Source: Bacillota bacterium (lineage in GTDB: Bacteria > Bacillota > Clostridia > Oscillospirales > Acutalibacteraceae). From it: a DNA stretch of 22,292 nucleotides. Made by a program: the position numbers and the translations under genes. The notes beneath the pieces were generated by a model. That model saw only the letters and a program-made list of their open reading frames with translations, had not been told where the DNA came from and searched no databases. The stretch lies in NCBI GenBank assembly GCA_023458755.1, contig JAEWYE010000033.1, positions 1 to 22,292 on the forward strand. The letters run 5' to 3'. Below, one piece after another: positions 14,064 to 22,156 of this stretch (positions are counted from its first letter, which is position 1; every line of letters starts with the position of its first letter).

Positions 14064-14636
14064 ATGAATGAAAAATTTATAAACTCTAAAGTTTATCATG
14101 CCCTGCGCGCTTTATTAAATCTTTTCTTTTGGGTCACCGCGGTTATATTCTTGTTCTATTTTTGTTGGCTTATTGTTTCCAGTTTTGTGGATAAAACATC
14201 ACCCTACTTTTCCATCGGACCGAACTTGGATGGCTTTATTCTGACTGAAGCTATGTCTATGAAATCCGGGACAACCGGAATATTTTATTTTTTTACCGCA
14301 TTGCTAGATGTGGCAGCTTTTTTTATATGCTTTTCCATGCTCCGCAATATTGTGAATTCGCTTTGCGATGCGACACCGTTCACGCAAAAAAATGTAAACC
14401 GGATCCGTATAATGGGGTGGACGTTGCTTGCATGGGTATACTTGAATGACGGCATGAATTATTTATATGCGCAGCAAATTTTTGATTCCTATCATCAAAA
14501 TGGAACGCAGTGTATGATTCAGCCCCATTTTAATTGGCTGCCAAATGGTATATTCCTTGCTCTTTGTGTTGTGGTACTTGCTGAAGTCTTTCGCTATGGA
14601 TGTACACTGCAGAATGAGCATGATACGACCGTCTAG
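14064..14636 (+). CDS. DUF2975-type four-helix membrane protein
   Basis: A 190-aa membrane protein of unknown function with four hydrophobic segments: near residues 17-45 (ALLNLFFWVTAVIFLFYFCW), about 75-100 (GIFYFFTALLDVAAFFICFS), about 118-135 and near 160-182. SMLRNIVNSLCDATPFTQKNVNRIRIMGW is the recognisable DUF2975 stretch. Such proteins are commonly paired with a small YozG-type HTH protein, as here. ATG 14064 has GGGGAGG at 14049-14055 with 8-nt spacing. A TTG at 14031 would lie in the promoter. The pair probably acts as a membrane protein plus regulator module, but its signal is not known. Confidence 0.78.
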   Translation: MNEKFINSKVYHALRALLNLFFWVTAVIFLFYFCWLIVSSFVDKTSPYFSIGPNLDGFILTEAMSMKSGTTGIFYFFTALLDVAAFFICFSMLRNIVNSLCDATPFTQKNVNRIRIMGWTLLAWVYLNDGMNYLYAQQIFDSYHQNGTQCMIQPHFNWLPNGIFLALCVVVLAEVFRYGCTLQNEHDTTV

Positions 14637-14663
14637 TACAAATTCTAACGATACTCAATTCAT

Positions 14664-14766
14664 ATAGTCCGTTCACTTTAGAAAACATCCAGGAAACAAG
14701 CGCAAAATCTTTGATATATGAATTTTACGCTTGAAGATTGGTTCTGTTTTCAAATTAACTGACTAT
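14664..14766. mobile_element. MITE-like element, copy A
   Basis: A 103-bp element with imperfect terminal inverted repeats: it begins ATAGTCCGTTCA and ends TTAACTGACTAT, and the arms continue to match inward (GAAAACA/TGTTTTC, CAAGCG/CGCTTG), so the whole unit folds into a long hairpin. A second copy at 18854-18920 matches it in reverse complement with about 36 bp missing from the centre. No transposase is encoded, so it would need one in trans. It lies between the DUF2975-type gene and the XRE-type gene and could affect readthrough between them. Confidence 0.7.
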
Positions 14767-14783
14767 GTAAGGGAGAAAGCACC

Positions 14784-15011
14784 ATGCCGATTATTATACG
14801 ATTAGACCGAGTAATGGCCGACCGCAAAGTGTCGCTCAACGAGCTTTCAGAGAGAGTCGGTATTACAATCGCGAATCTATCCAATCTCAAGAATGCAAAG
14901 GTCAGCGCGGTGAAGCTTGGCACAATGGAAGCCATCTGTAAGGCGTTGGACTGCCAGCCGGGAGATCTGTTTGAGTACAAACCGGATGCTATAGCATTTC
15001 AACAAGTATGA
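14784..15011 (+). CDS. Small XRE/Cro-type HTH regulator (YozG-like)
   Basis: A 75-aa DNA-binding protein consisting of one helix-turn-helix domain of the short Cro/XRE (HTH_26) type. SLNELSERVGITIANLSNLKNAKVSAVKLGTMEAICKALDCQPGDLFEY covers the five helices, and CQPGDLFEY is the typical ending. GGGAG at 14770-14774 lies about 9 nt before the ATG. These proteins usually follow a DUF2975-type membrane gene, and the probable target is the palindromic promoter at 14012-14040. A MITE-like insertion separates the two genes here. Confidence 0.88.
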   Translation: MPIIIRLDRVMADRKVSLNELSERVGITIANLSNLKNAKVSAVKLGTMEAICKALDCQPGDLFEYKPDAIAFQQV

Positions 15012-15083
15012 CACAGTCTGTATTTCCAATCCGCATAATATAATAGGTAGGGTGACTATTTCATCTTGGAAAGAAGGGCGCTT

Positions 15084-15761
15084 ATGTCATGGAAAATTGC
15101 TGTCGGAATACTCGCACTTTTTTATGTGGCTTTTTTGCTGCCGAGGTATATCATCAAGGAAAAACGCAATGGAATTGAGCACGCGGTTGCTCCTAAATTG
15201 GCTCTTTCCGCCGTTTTTTGTCTGGTCGGACTCCTTGGGGTGCTTGCACAGTCCGGTTCCGTTTTTTCTTTGCTGATTTTCGGCGGACTTCTTTTTTCCT
15301 TGTTGGGTGATTACTATCTTGTTTTTGTAGAAAGTGACTGCAGGAAATTTATCGTCGGCGTGCTGAGTTTCAGTGTAGCGCAAATTCTTTATATAGCGGC
15401 TATGATTCTGAAAAAGGGCTTAAGCCAATGGGAGTTTCTTGCTGCTGCCGTTATTCTGGCGGTGTTCCTTGCTTTTCAGGTAAAATGTAAGCCGGATATG
15501 GAAAAGGCGGCTATTCCGCTGACGGTATATGCGCTTTTGGTCATATTCATGGCTTCCAAAGCAACGGTGATGCTTGCGTTTCCGGCTTTCCAAATGACAG
15601 CTCAGATTCTCTTTTCAGCGGGTGCGCTCTTATTCCTAATTTCAGATTCCTTTCTGGGATTATGGCGGTATACCGCACATAAGCACATCTTCCGCAATGT
15701 CGTCAGCATCTGTTATTTTACCGGGCAGCTTATGATCGCTTCCTCCCTTTTGTTTGAATAG
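15084..15761 (+). CDS. YhhN/TMEM86-family membrane protein (putative lysoplasmalogenase)
   Basis: A 225-aa membrane protein with about eight hydrophobic segments, resembling the YhhN/TMEM86 family. Some members of this family cleave the vinyl-ether bond of lysoplasmalogen. Visible family features are the acidic membrane motifs LLGDYYLVF (about residue 80) and LISDSFLGLWRY (about residue 190), and KLALSAVF near residue 40. ATG 15084 has AGAAGGG at 15072-15078 a few nucleotides upstream. A TTG at 15066 has poorer RBS spacing. The next gene starts 93 nt downstream, so it may share a transcript with the MFS-GH2 pair, though no functional link is obvious. The family assignment is fairly sure, the enzymatic role less so. 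Confidence 0.75.
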   Translation: MSWKIAVGILALFYVAFLLPRYIIKEKRNGIEHAVAPKLALSAVFCLVGLLGVLAQSGSVFSLLIFGGLLFSLLGDYYLVFVESDCRKFIVGVLSFSVAQILYIAAMILKKGLSQWEFLAAAVILAVFLAFQVKCKPDMEKAAIPLTVYALLVIFMASKATVMLAFPAFQMTAQILFSAGALLFLISDSFLGLWRYTAHKHIFRNVVSICYFTGQLMIASSLLFE

Positions 15762-15853
15762 AGGATGCCGACCATTCCGCAATGCACCCAGCAGTTCACA
15801 TTTGCAATATCAATTCATCAAAGATAGAAATACAGGATTTGGGAGGAAACAGC

Positions 15854-17131
15854 ATGACAAAATTATCGAAACGAATATGGGTGTCCTTTCTGCTGATCGG
15901 ATTGGTGGGGCAGTTTGCATGGACAATTGAAAACATGTACTTTAACGTGTTCCTTTACAACACCATCTCTACCGACCCGAACAGCATTGCCACCATGGTT
16001 GCCGCAAGCGCTGTTGCGGCGACCTTGACGACTTTGCTCATGGGGGCGCTGTCCGACAAGCTCGGCAAACGCAAGGTGTTTATTTGCGGCGGCTATTTTA
16101 TTTGGGGCTTTACCACAGTGGCATTCGGGTTCATTACGGTAAAGAATGTTGCGGCTTGGTTCCCTGCCGCAAACGCGGTTGCCACGGCTGCCGCGATTGT
16201 GGTGGTTATGGACTGTGTCATGACCTTTTTCGGTTCCACCGCGAACGACGCAGCTTTTAACGCTTACATAACCGATACCACAAATAAAGACAACCGCGGA
16301 AGGGTGGAATCTGTACTTGCGGTTCTGCCGCTTGTTTCCATGCTGATTATTTTCGGCGGCTTTGATGCCATGACGCAAAAAGGGCAATGGCAGCAGTTCT
16401 TCGCTATTTTTGGAATACTGGTAACGGCTACCGGTATCATTTCTGTGTTTTTATTGAAAGACCATACCGTGGTGAAAAAAGACGAACCGTATTTTAAAAA
16501 CCTGATTTACGGTTTCCGCCCGTCCGTAGTGAAGAAGAATCCGCTTCTGTATCTCGCTTTGCTCGCGTTCGGCCTTTTCTCCGTGGCTGTTCAGGTATTC
16601 TTTCCATTTTTGATTATTTATTTACAGAATTATTTAAAAATCAGCGGCTATGCATTGGTGCTGGCCATCGTATTGATTACGGCGTCTATTGTCAGCGTAA
16701 TCGGTGGTAATTTTATCGACAAGGTTGGCAAGCTGAAATTCGTGCTGCCTGCGGCGGCGGTTATGTTTATTGGATTGATTGCCATGTTTTTTGCCCGTTC
16801 GCCCGTAGCGGTCATTCTTGCAGGTGCGGTTATGATGTCCGGATATATGCTGGTTACCGCAACTCTTTCCGCCACCATCCGGGATTATACCCCGCTTGAT
16901 AAGGCAGGACATTTTCAGGGAATTCGCATGATTTTCGCGGTTTTACTGCCCATGATGATTGGGCCTTATATTGGCGCGGCGGTTATCAAAAACAGCAACA
17001 GCACTTACGTGGAACTGGGCGTTGTAAAAAATGTGCCGACACCGTCCATTTTTCTTGCGGCGGCAGTGGTGCTGCTGTTTGTACTGATTCCCATTTTTTT
17101 ATTGAAACGGAGCGAAAAGAAAATAAAATGA
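15854..17131 (+). CDS. MFS transporter (probable sugar/oligosaccharide uptake)
   Basis: A 425-aa major facilitator protein with about 12 hydrophobic segments. GALSDKLGKRKVFI after the second segment is the MFS loop 2-3 motif (GxLxDRxGRR), and a similar NFIDKVGKLKFV repeats it in the second half. FLLIGLVGQFAWTIENMYFNVFLY and the loops around it resemble glycoside- and lactose-type MFS carriers. ATG 15854 follows GGGAGGA with about 6 nt spacing; an in-frame ATG at 15782 has no RBS. Its TGA overlaps the ATG of the GH2 gene (ATGA), which implies translational coupling. The natural reading is import of a glycoside that the GH2 enzyme splits in the cytoplasm. The sugar is not known. Confidence 0.88.
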   Translation: MTKLSKRIWVSFLLIGLVGQFAWTIENMYFNVFLYNTISTDPNSIATMVAASAVAATLTTLLMGALSDKLGKRKVFICGGYFIWGFTTVAFGFITVKNVAAWFPAANAVATAAAIVVVMDCVMTFFGSTANDAAFNAYITDTTNKDNRGRVESVLAVLPLVSMLIIFGGFDAMTQKGQWQQFFAIFGILVTATGIISVFLLKDHTVVKKDEPYFKNLIYGFRPSVVKKNPLLYLALLAFGLFSVAVQVFFPFLIIYLQNYLKISGYALVLAIVLITASIVSVIGGNFIDKVGKLKFVLPAAAVMFIGLIAMFFARSPVAVILAGAVMMSGYMLVTATLSATIRDYTPLDKAGHFQGIRMIFAVLLPMMIGPYIGAAVIKNSNSTYVELGVVKNVPTPSIFLAAAVVLLFVLIPIFLLKRSEKKIK

Positions 17132-18849
17132 AGACAGTATGGGGAGAAAACCTGAATAAAAGCAAGGTGCTTTCGGAATATCCGCGCCCGCAAATGCGGC
17201 GGGACAGTTATTTGAATTTGAACGGTATATGGGAATACGCAATCACCGAAACGGATAAAATGCCGAATGAATTTGACGGGGAAATTTTAGTTCCTTTTTC
17301 ACCGGAATGTGAACTGAGCGGTGTCATGCGCTCGCTTTCACCGACGCAGATACTTTGGTATCGGCGCACCGTGCGTTTGCCGGAGCAGTTCAATGTTGGG
17401 CAGGTACTTCTGCACTTTGGAGCGGTTGACCAAACCGCGGCCGTCTTTGTGAATGGCAAAGAGGTTTGCTCCCATATGGGCGGCTATACGCCTTTCCGTG
17501 CGGATATTACCGCTTTTCTGCAAGGAGAAAACGAAATTCTGGTAAAAGTCCGCGATTTCAGCGATACGGTTCCCGACGCCCGGGGCAAGCAAAAAAGCAG
17601 GCGGGGCGGAATTTGGTACACGGCACAGAGCGGTATCTGGCAGACCGTGTGGATGGAAAGTGTGCCGAAGGAGTACATACAATCCCTGCGCATTACCCCG
17701 CTTTTTGATGAGGCAGCGGTGGAACTGACGGTCATTTCCAAGAGTGTTCAGCCCTGCTGCGCAAAGGTGGGGGAAACGGAAACTGCGTTTACCTCCAATG
17801 AGCCTGTAAAAATCCCGATGGGGGAGTTTACCCCGTGGACACCGGAATGCCCGCATTTATATGATTTGACTGTAACGATGGGTGAAGATTCCGTACAGAG
17901 TTATTTTGGCATGCGGAAGTTTTCAGTAGATACCGACAGCACGGGAGTGAAACGGCTGTTTCTAAATAACAAACCGTATTTTCACACCGGATTGCTCGAT
18001 CAGGGCTATTACAGCGACGGCATGTATACCGCTCCCAGCGACGAAGCCATGATTTTCGACATTCAAACCGCCAAAGACATGGGCTTTAACATGCTGCGTA
18101 AGCATATCAAAATCGAACCCCTGCGCTGGTATTATCATTGTGACCGCTTGGGCATGCTGGTGTGGCAGGATATGATAAACGGCGGCGGCGATTATCACCC
18201 GTTTGTAATTACCTCTCCTTTGGTAACCGGCATCCATTTGAAAGACAGCCATTACAAAAGGTTCGCCCGTGAGGACGCAGGGGGGCGCAGTCGGTACTAT
18301 ACGGAGCTCAATGAAATGATCCGCCATCTGTACAATACCGTTTCCGTTGCCATGTGGGTTCCGTTCAATGAGGGCTGGGGACAGTTTGACGCGGAAAAAG
18401 CCGTGAAGAAAATTTTAGCGTTGGATACTACCCGCACCATTGACCACGCGAGCGGCTGGCACGACCAGAAAATCGGTGAAATTAAAAGTCTGCACGTCTA
18501 TTTCCGCAAATACCGCTTTCACAAAGATAAGCTTGGGCGCGCGGTCGTTTTATCGGAATTCGGCGGTTATAATTTTCGTGTGAACGGGCATAGTTTTAAT
18601 GAAAAGGATTTTGGTTACAAGCGTTTTGAAAGCGAGGAAAAACTGTTTCAGGCGTATCAAGATTTATATGTAAATGAAATTCTTCCCGCAAAAGAACAGG
18701 GACTTTGCGCAACGGTTTATACCCAGTTGACCGACGTGGAAGACGAACTGAACGGCTTAATTTCGTATGACCGAAAAGTTGTAAAACTTCCGAAAGAAAA
18801 AGTGAAAGAAATCAATGAAAAGCTGAAAGAGAACGCGAATCTCCAATAA
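17128..18849 (+). CDS. GH2-family glycoside hydrolase (short, probably cytoplasmic)
   Basis: A 573-aa retaining glycosidase of family GH2 (beta-galactosidase, beta-glucuronidase and beta-mannosidase group). Domain order is an N-terminal sugar-binding jelly roll (about 1-190, with YPRPQMRRDSYLNLNGIWEY and FVNGKEV), an Ig-like domain (about 190-270) and a TIM barrel (about 275-560). The acid/base is Glu415 in PFNEGWGQFD and the nucleophile is Glu477 in VLSEFGGYN. It lacks the extra C-terminal domains of LacZ, and there is no signal peptide, so it should act inside the cell on the substrate brought in by the coupled MFS transporter (4-bp overlap). The specificity is open, because short GH2 members of this type include enzymes with several substrates. 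Confidence 0.9.
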   Translation: MKTVWGENLNKSKVLSEYPRPQMRRDSYLNLNGIWEYAITETDKMPNEFDGEILVPFSPECELSGVMRSLSPTQILWYRRTVRLPEQFNVGQVLLHFGAVDQTAAVFVNGKEVCSHMGGYTPFRADITAFLQGENEILVKVRDFSDTVPDARGKQKSRRGGIWYTAQSGIWQTVWMESVPKEYIQSLRITPLFDEAAVELTVISKSVQPCCAKVGETETAFTSNEPVKIPMGEFTPWTPECPHLYDLTVTMGEDSVQSYFGMRKFSVDTDSTGVKRLFLNNKPYFHTGLLDQGYYSDGMYTAPSDEAMIFDIQTAKDMGFNMLRKHIKIEPLRWYYHCDRLGMLVWQDMINGGGDYHPFVITSPLVTGIHLKDSHYKRFAREDAGGRSRYYTELNEMIRHLYNTVSVAMWVPFNEGWGQFDAEKAVKKILALDTTRTIDHASGWHDQKIGEIKSLHVYFRKYRFHKDKLGRAVVLSEFGGYNFRVNGHSFNEKDFGYKRFESEEKLFQAYQDLYVNEILPAKEQGLCATVYTQLTDVEDELNGLISYDRKVVKLPKEKVKEINEKLKENANLQ

Positions 18850-18853
18850 AAAT

Positions 18854-18920
18854 ATAGTCCGTTCATTTGAAAACAGAACCAATCTCCAAGTGTAGATGTT
18901 TTCCAAAGTTAACTGACTAT
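18854..18920. mobile_element. MITE-like element, copy B (inverted, shorter)
   Basis: A 67-bp relative of the element at 14664-14766. Its reverse complement matches copy A along both arms (ACTTTRGAAAACATC and AGATTGGTTCTGTTTTCAAA), with about 36 bp of the centre missing. Yet it still begins ATAGTCCGTTCA and ends TTAACTGACTAT on the plus strand, exactly as copy A does. TA flanks both ends (TA-TAGTCC and GACTA-TA), which would suit a TA target duplication of the IS630/mariner kind. It sits 4 bp after the GH2 stop. Confidence 0.68.
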
Positions 18921-18938
18921 AATCAATAGTTCATAGAA

Positions 18939-18968
18939 AAAGTCGGAGCAATTTGCTGCTCCGACTTT
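18939..18968. terminator. Bidirectional terminator between GH2 and surface-protein genes
   Basis: AAAGTCGGAGCA at 18939-18950 pairs perfectly with TGCTCCGACTTT at 18957-18968 around a 6-nt loop. The T-run is better on the minus strand (ACTTTTTCTAT) than on the plus strand (TTTGCTGTTTG), so it probably ends the surface-protein transcript and also serves the GH2 operon. Confidence 0.75.
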
Positions 18969-19282
18969 GCTGTTTGTGTATATAACCACTAATCCGTATC
19001 AAGAGAATGAACGAAAAAGGTGTTCTGCTTTGGTGTAAAGCACTTTTGGGGAAATACACTGTTAGATAGTTAAAAAACACTATAGCGTTTGCCTCTTTTT
19101 AAATACTTGGCCTGCAAAGCAACGGCAATTCCTCCTAGGTATATCACCGGAAAGCGCGGCGTTTCAATCGTCGCCTGTCACGGTAACGATGGCTGTGCCG
19201 AATTTCGCGGTATCGTCCGTCGAAGTAGCTTTTGCCGTTTGTTTTTGTGCAAGTCTTCCGCAGAACGCAACCTTGCTGCTGA
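18969..19282. other. Non-coding 3' region of the surface-protein transcript
   Basis: About 310 bp without a supportable gene. On the minus strand an open frame ending at 19164 (about 40 codons, last part reading TDDTAKFGTAIVTVTGDD) overlaps the end of the surface-protein gene in another frame and has a GC-rich third position, so it may be a decayed coding remnant. The rest, 18969-19160, shows nothing recognisable. Confidence 0.3.
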
Positions 19283-22156
19283 TTATATTTTCTTTCGCCT
19301 GCGCATAAGAATGACAAAGAGAGAAATTGCGCTTACCATGGATACCATAACCACAGGCAGAATTGTACGGGAAGTATCTCCGGTCTGCGAGTTCTTTGCA
19401 TCTGCTGCAGAATCCTGTGATTGTGGCGGCGTGGAAGCCGTGCCACCGGTACTGCCGGAATTCCCGTTGCTGTTGGTGTTCCCGGCGCTGCTGGTGTTGC
19501 TGCTGTTGTTATCATCGTTGTTGCCGGTGTTTTGGTTTTTGAGGACGATGCCGGAGGCAATGTTTCCCTTGCTGTCCAAAATGGTATTATACGTATTTTT
19601 TACGCCCGTCGTGTATCCCTTTGGCAGATAGGACTTGATGCCGTCCAGACCGTTTACCACTTTGTTGTAGTTATGCAGCTCGCTGTTCATATTGATGACG
19701 GATGCGCTGTCCATGGCTATTTTCTCCGCCCAGAAGGCATTGCTGACCGTCAGCGTGGAATTTTGCAGCGAGACGCCGCCGTTCGCCATCCACGAAAAGT
19801 AGGGGGTGGTTATCGTGGAATCCTTGACGGTGAGCACCTTATCTGAATTCACATTGCTGTTGTCGATTCCGCCGGAAAAATTTACGCCGGTAAGCGTCAC
19901 GTCACCCATGTTATCGAGATTGCCCAAAAGAGTCAGCCTTCCGCCGGAAACGGTCAGCGCACCGCCGCTGCTGCCGCCGTCAAGGTCTCCGGTGTATGCC
20001 GCGCCATCCACCTTGACCGTGCTGTTGTCGGGGAGGGTGATTATGCCCGCGATCAATACGTTTTTCAGGGTCAGGGTGCTGGCGGCGGCGTCCCAGGTGT
20101 AGCCGTCGGCATCCAGTCTCTTGCTGCTGTAGTCGCCACTGGTCAGGTCTAGGTCGCCGGTAACAGTTTTCAGCGCAGTGCCGTCGTTGGTGTAGGTGTC
20201 CCCCGCGGTGGGAAATCCGTAACTGTCATACCCGGATGCAACCCCCACCATGCCGGAGCCGGTGAGGTGCAGCGCCCTGATTTGTGCCACTGTGGTGCCC
20301 TTTGGCAAGACTACAGTACCGTTGTTCACAATGGATGCGCCCGCGCCGACGGTCATTTCGTCAAGGGTCGCATTTTTTCTAAATGTTATAGGACCTTGCA
20401 TCCCCAGTGTTAAAACCGCATTGGGGGCCAGTGCCAGCTTTGAGTCCGAATCCACAGTAAGACCATGGCCGTCGTTCATCGTATAGCGACCGTAAATGGT
20501 GTTGGTGGTAACGCCGCTGCCGTCCGTCGTCTGATACCAGGCATTCAGCGCCGCGCCGCCGTTTATCGTCAGCGCGTCGGAAAAATCGCTGTTGGTGACA
20601 TCATGCGCGTCCAGCGAGCCGCTGCCCGAAACCGTGACGGCGCCGGAAGCTGTTATTTCATTGACAGTATTTTTCCCCTCAAGGGACAGCGTCATCGGCG
20701 TGCTTGGCAGAATAATTCTCCAGCTGGTGTCCACATTGTGCAGGGTCAGCGCGGCGGGCGTGCTGCCGGACACAGGCGTGAAGAGGCAGTAACCGCTTCC
20801 CACCGAATAAAGGGTGGCTTTGGTGGGCGGCGTGCTGATATCCAGGTCTTGGGAGATCATGTCGCCGCCGTAGGCGACGCTGACCTGTTTGCCGTCTATG
20901 GTGATGGTTGTACCCACGCTTGTGGTGCGAACAATCACTCCGCTGCCGGTATGAAGTGCGGCGGTGCCGCCAATATCGGCCGCGGAAGCGGAGGTAATGG
21001 TGATGCCCGTTGCCGCCGTAATGGTCGCGGCTCCCGAAACGGCGGGAGCGTAAGCCGCTTTGCCCTCCACCGTGACCGAGCCGTTTGTTGACGCTGCGGT
21101 CAAATCGCTGCCGGCTGCCATGCCGGTGCCGGTGTTCTGAATGAGGACGTCGCCGTCTGCGGTGACGTTCGCTGCACCGCCGATGGTTGGGCTGCTGCCT
21201 GCACCGGTAACGGTGACTCTCTGTGCCTTGCTCACCGTCAGTGCGCCGGAGACTGCCATGCCGGAACCGGTGTTTTGAATGCTGACGCCGCCGTCTGCGG
21301 TGATGTTCGCCGCGCCGCCGACGGTTGGATTGGCGCTATTGGCGGCAACGGTGACGTTCTGCGCTTTGCTCACCGTCAGCGCGCCGCCGACCACCATGCC
21401 GGGACCGATATTGTTGTTTACGGCAATATCACCACTTGCGGATAGGGTCACGGTACCGTTTGCTCCCTGCCCGCCGCCGTCCGCAAGGAGAAGCGGCGAA
21501 TCAGCATTGCCGGCCAGATCCAAATCGCTGCCGGTGGAGGTAATCGAAATATTTTTGCCCTTTGTTTCCACTAATTGGCCGTTCATTCCATTGGTTAGGC
21601 TGACAGTGCTGCCCTTCAGTGTGACATTATTATCGCAAGAAATGATTGTACCGGAACTCTTTCCGTGTATTACCAGCTCGCCTGTGGTTTCCAGCGTCAC
21701 ATCCGTGCAGCCGGTAATGGCACTTTGGGCGGTGGAAAGAAAGCGGAGGCTTCCGGTGTAACCGGAGGTGACAAGGCTGCCGGAATTGCCGACCACGGTC
21801 GGGACGCTGCCGCTCTCCATATCCAGGTTGCCGCTGCCGGTCAGGGTCAGGGTGCTGTCTGCGATTGAGAGAGCGGGGATTGTGCCGCTATAGGTCACGC
21901 CGCCTGTCACAGCCAGAGTGGCAGCCGCCCCGTTCAGCGTGTAATACAGGTAACCGCCGCTTGCCGGCGCGCTGTCCGACGCGGTTATGGTATTCAGCAA
22001 AATAGTGTAATACTTGCCGCTTGTGAGCGCCGTGCCTCCGATGGAGACGGGCGGCATCACCGCGAATACGGGAAAAATGCCGATGCTTTCCACCATGCCA
22101 AATACCATGGCAATGGAAAGCAGCAGAGAAAGCGCTTTTCGAGTAACTTTTTTCAT
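19283..22156 (-). CDS. Large secreted surface protein with beta-helix-like repeats and variant sorting signal
   Basis: A 957-aa probable cell-wall protein. It starts with a signal peptide (MKKVTRKALSLLLSIAMVFGM, likely cleaved after PVFA). The body is rich in Thr, Ser, Gly, Val and Asn and built of short strands such as ALTVSGGRLTLLGNLDNMGDVTLTG, typical of right-handed beta-helix or adhesin-like folds. Two 46-residue tandem repeats lie at about residues 256-347 (ALTVSKAQNVTV, ITADGGVSIQNTGSGMA). A Ser/Asn/Gly linker precedes NSQTGD (922-927), a hydrophobic segment and RRRKKI, the layout of a sortase signal with QTGD in place of LPXTG. ATG 22156 is chosen for the signal peptide; a longer TTG start at 22210 adds 18 residues of no sense. 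The gene is visibly GC-richer than its neighbours. The function (adhesion, sugar binding or matrix) is unknown. Confidence 0.85.
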   Translation of the reverse strand: MKKVTRKALSLLLSIAMVFGMVESIGIFPVFAVMPPVSIGGTALTSGKYYTILLNTITASDSAPASGGYLYYTLNGAAATLAVTGGVTYSGTIPALSIADSTLTLTGSGNLDMESGSVPTVVGNSGSLVTSGYTGSLRFLSTAQSAITGCTDVTLETTGELVIHGKSSGTIISCDNNVTLKGSTVSLTNGMNGQLVETKGKNISITSTGSDLDLAGNADSPLLLADGGGQGANGTVTLSASGDIAVNNNIGPGMVVGGALTVSKAQNVTVAANSANPTVGGAANITADGGVSIQNTGSGMAVSGALTVSKAQRVTVTGAGSSPTIGGAANVTADGDVLIQNTGTGMAAGSDLTAASTNGSVTVEGKAAYAPAVSGAATITAATGITITSASAADIGGTAALHTGSGVIVRTTSVGTTITIDGKQVSVAYGGDMISQDLDISTPPTKATLYSVGSGYCLFTPVSGSTPAALTLHNVDTSWRIILPSTPMTLSLEGKNTVNEITASGAVTVSGSGSLDAHDVTNSDFSDALTINGGAALNAWYQTTDGSGVTTNTIYGRYTMNDGHGLTVDSDSKLALAPNAVLTLGMQGPITFRKNATLDEMTVGAGASIVNNGTVVLPKGTTVAQIRALHLTGSGMVGVASGYDSYGFPTAGDTYTNDGTALKTVTGDLDLTSGDYSSKRLDADGYTWDAAASTLTLKNVLIAGIITLPDNSTVKVDGAAYTGDLDGGSSGGALTVSGGRLTLLGNLDNMGDVTLTGVNFSGGIDNSNVNSDKVLTVKDSTITTPYFSWMANGGVSLQNSTLTVSNAFWAEKIAMDSASVINMNSELHNYNKVVNGLDGIKSYLPKGYTTGVKNTYNTILDSKGNIASGIVLKNQNTGNNDDNNSSNTSSAGNTNSNGNSGSTGGTASTPPQSQDSAADAKNSQTGDTSRTILPVVMVSMVSAISLFVILMRRRKKI
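21116..21391 (-). repeat. Two tandem 138-bp coding repeats in the surface-protein gene
   Basis: The start of the unit recurs at 21116, 21254 and, more divergently, 21392, exactly 138 bp (46 codons) apart; the third copy is partial and fades by about 21450. The copies differ at scattered sites but keep frame and length, so they are old in-frame duplications of a structural repeat. Confidence 0.85.

Noticed and set aside
19007..19069. 20-codon ORF (MNEKGVLLWCKALL...) after the GH2 terminator
   Set aside because: No real RBS or promoter is visible and the length is expected by chance.
21116..21450. Regular repeats that might be a CRISPR array
   Set aside because: The unit is 138 bp, imperfect, in frame and coding; there are no short identical repeats with unique spacers.
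19089..21868. Several long plus-strand open frames opposite the surface-protein gene
   Set aside because: They are mirror frames of a GC-rich repetitive gene, with no RBS and low-complexity or Arg/Pro-rich translations; the minus-strand frame has a signal peptide and anchor.
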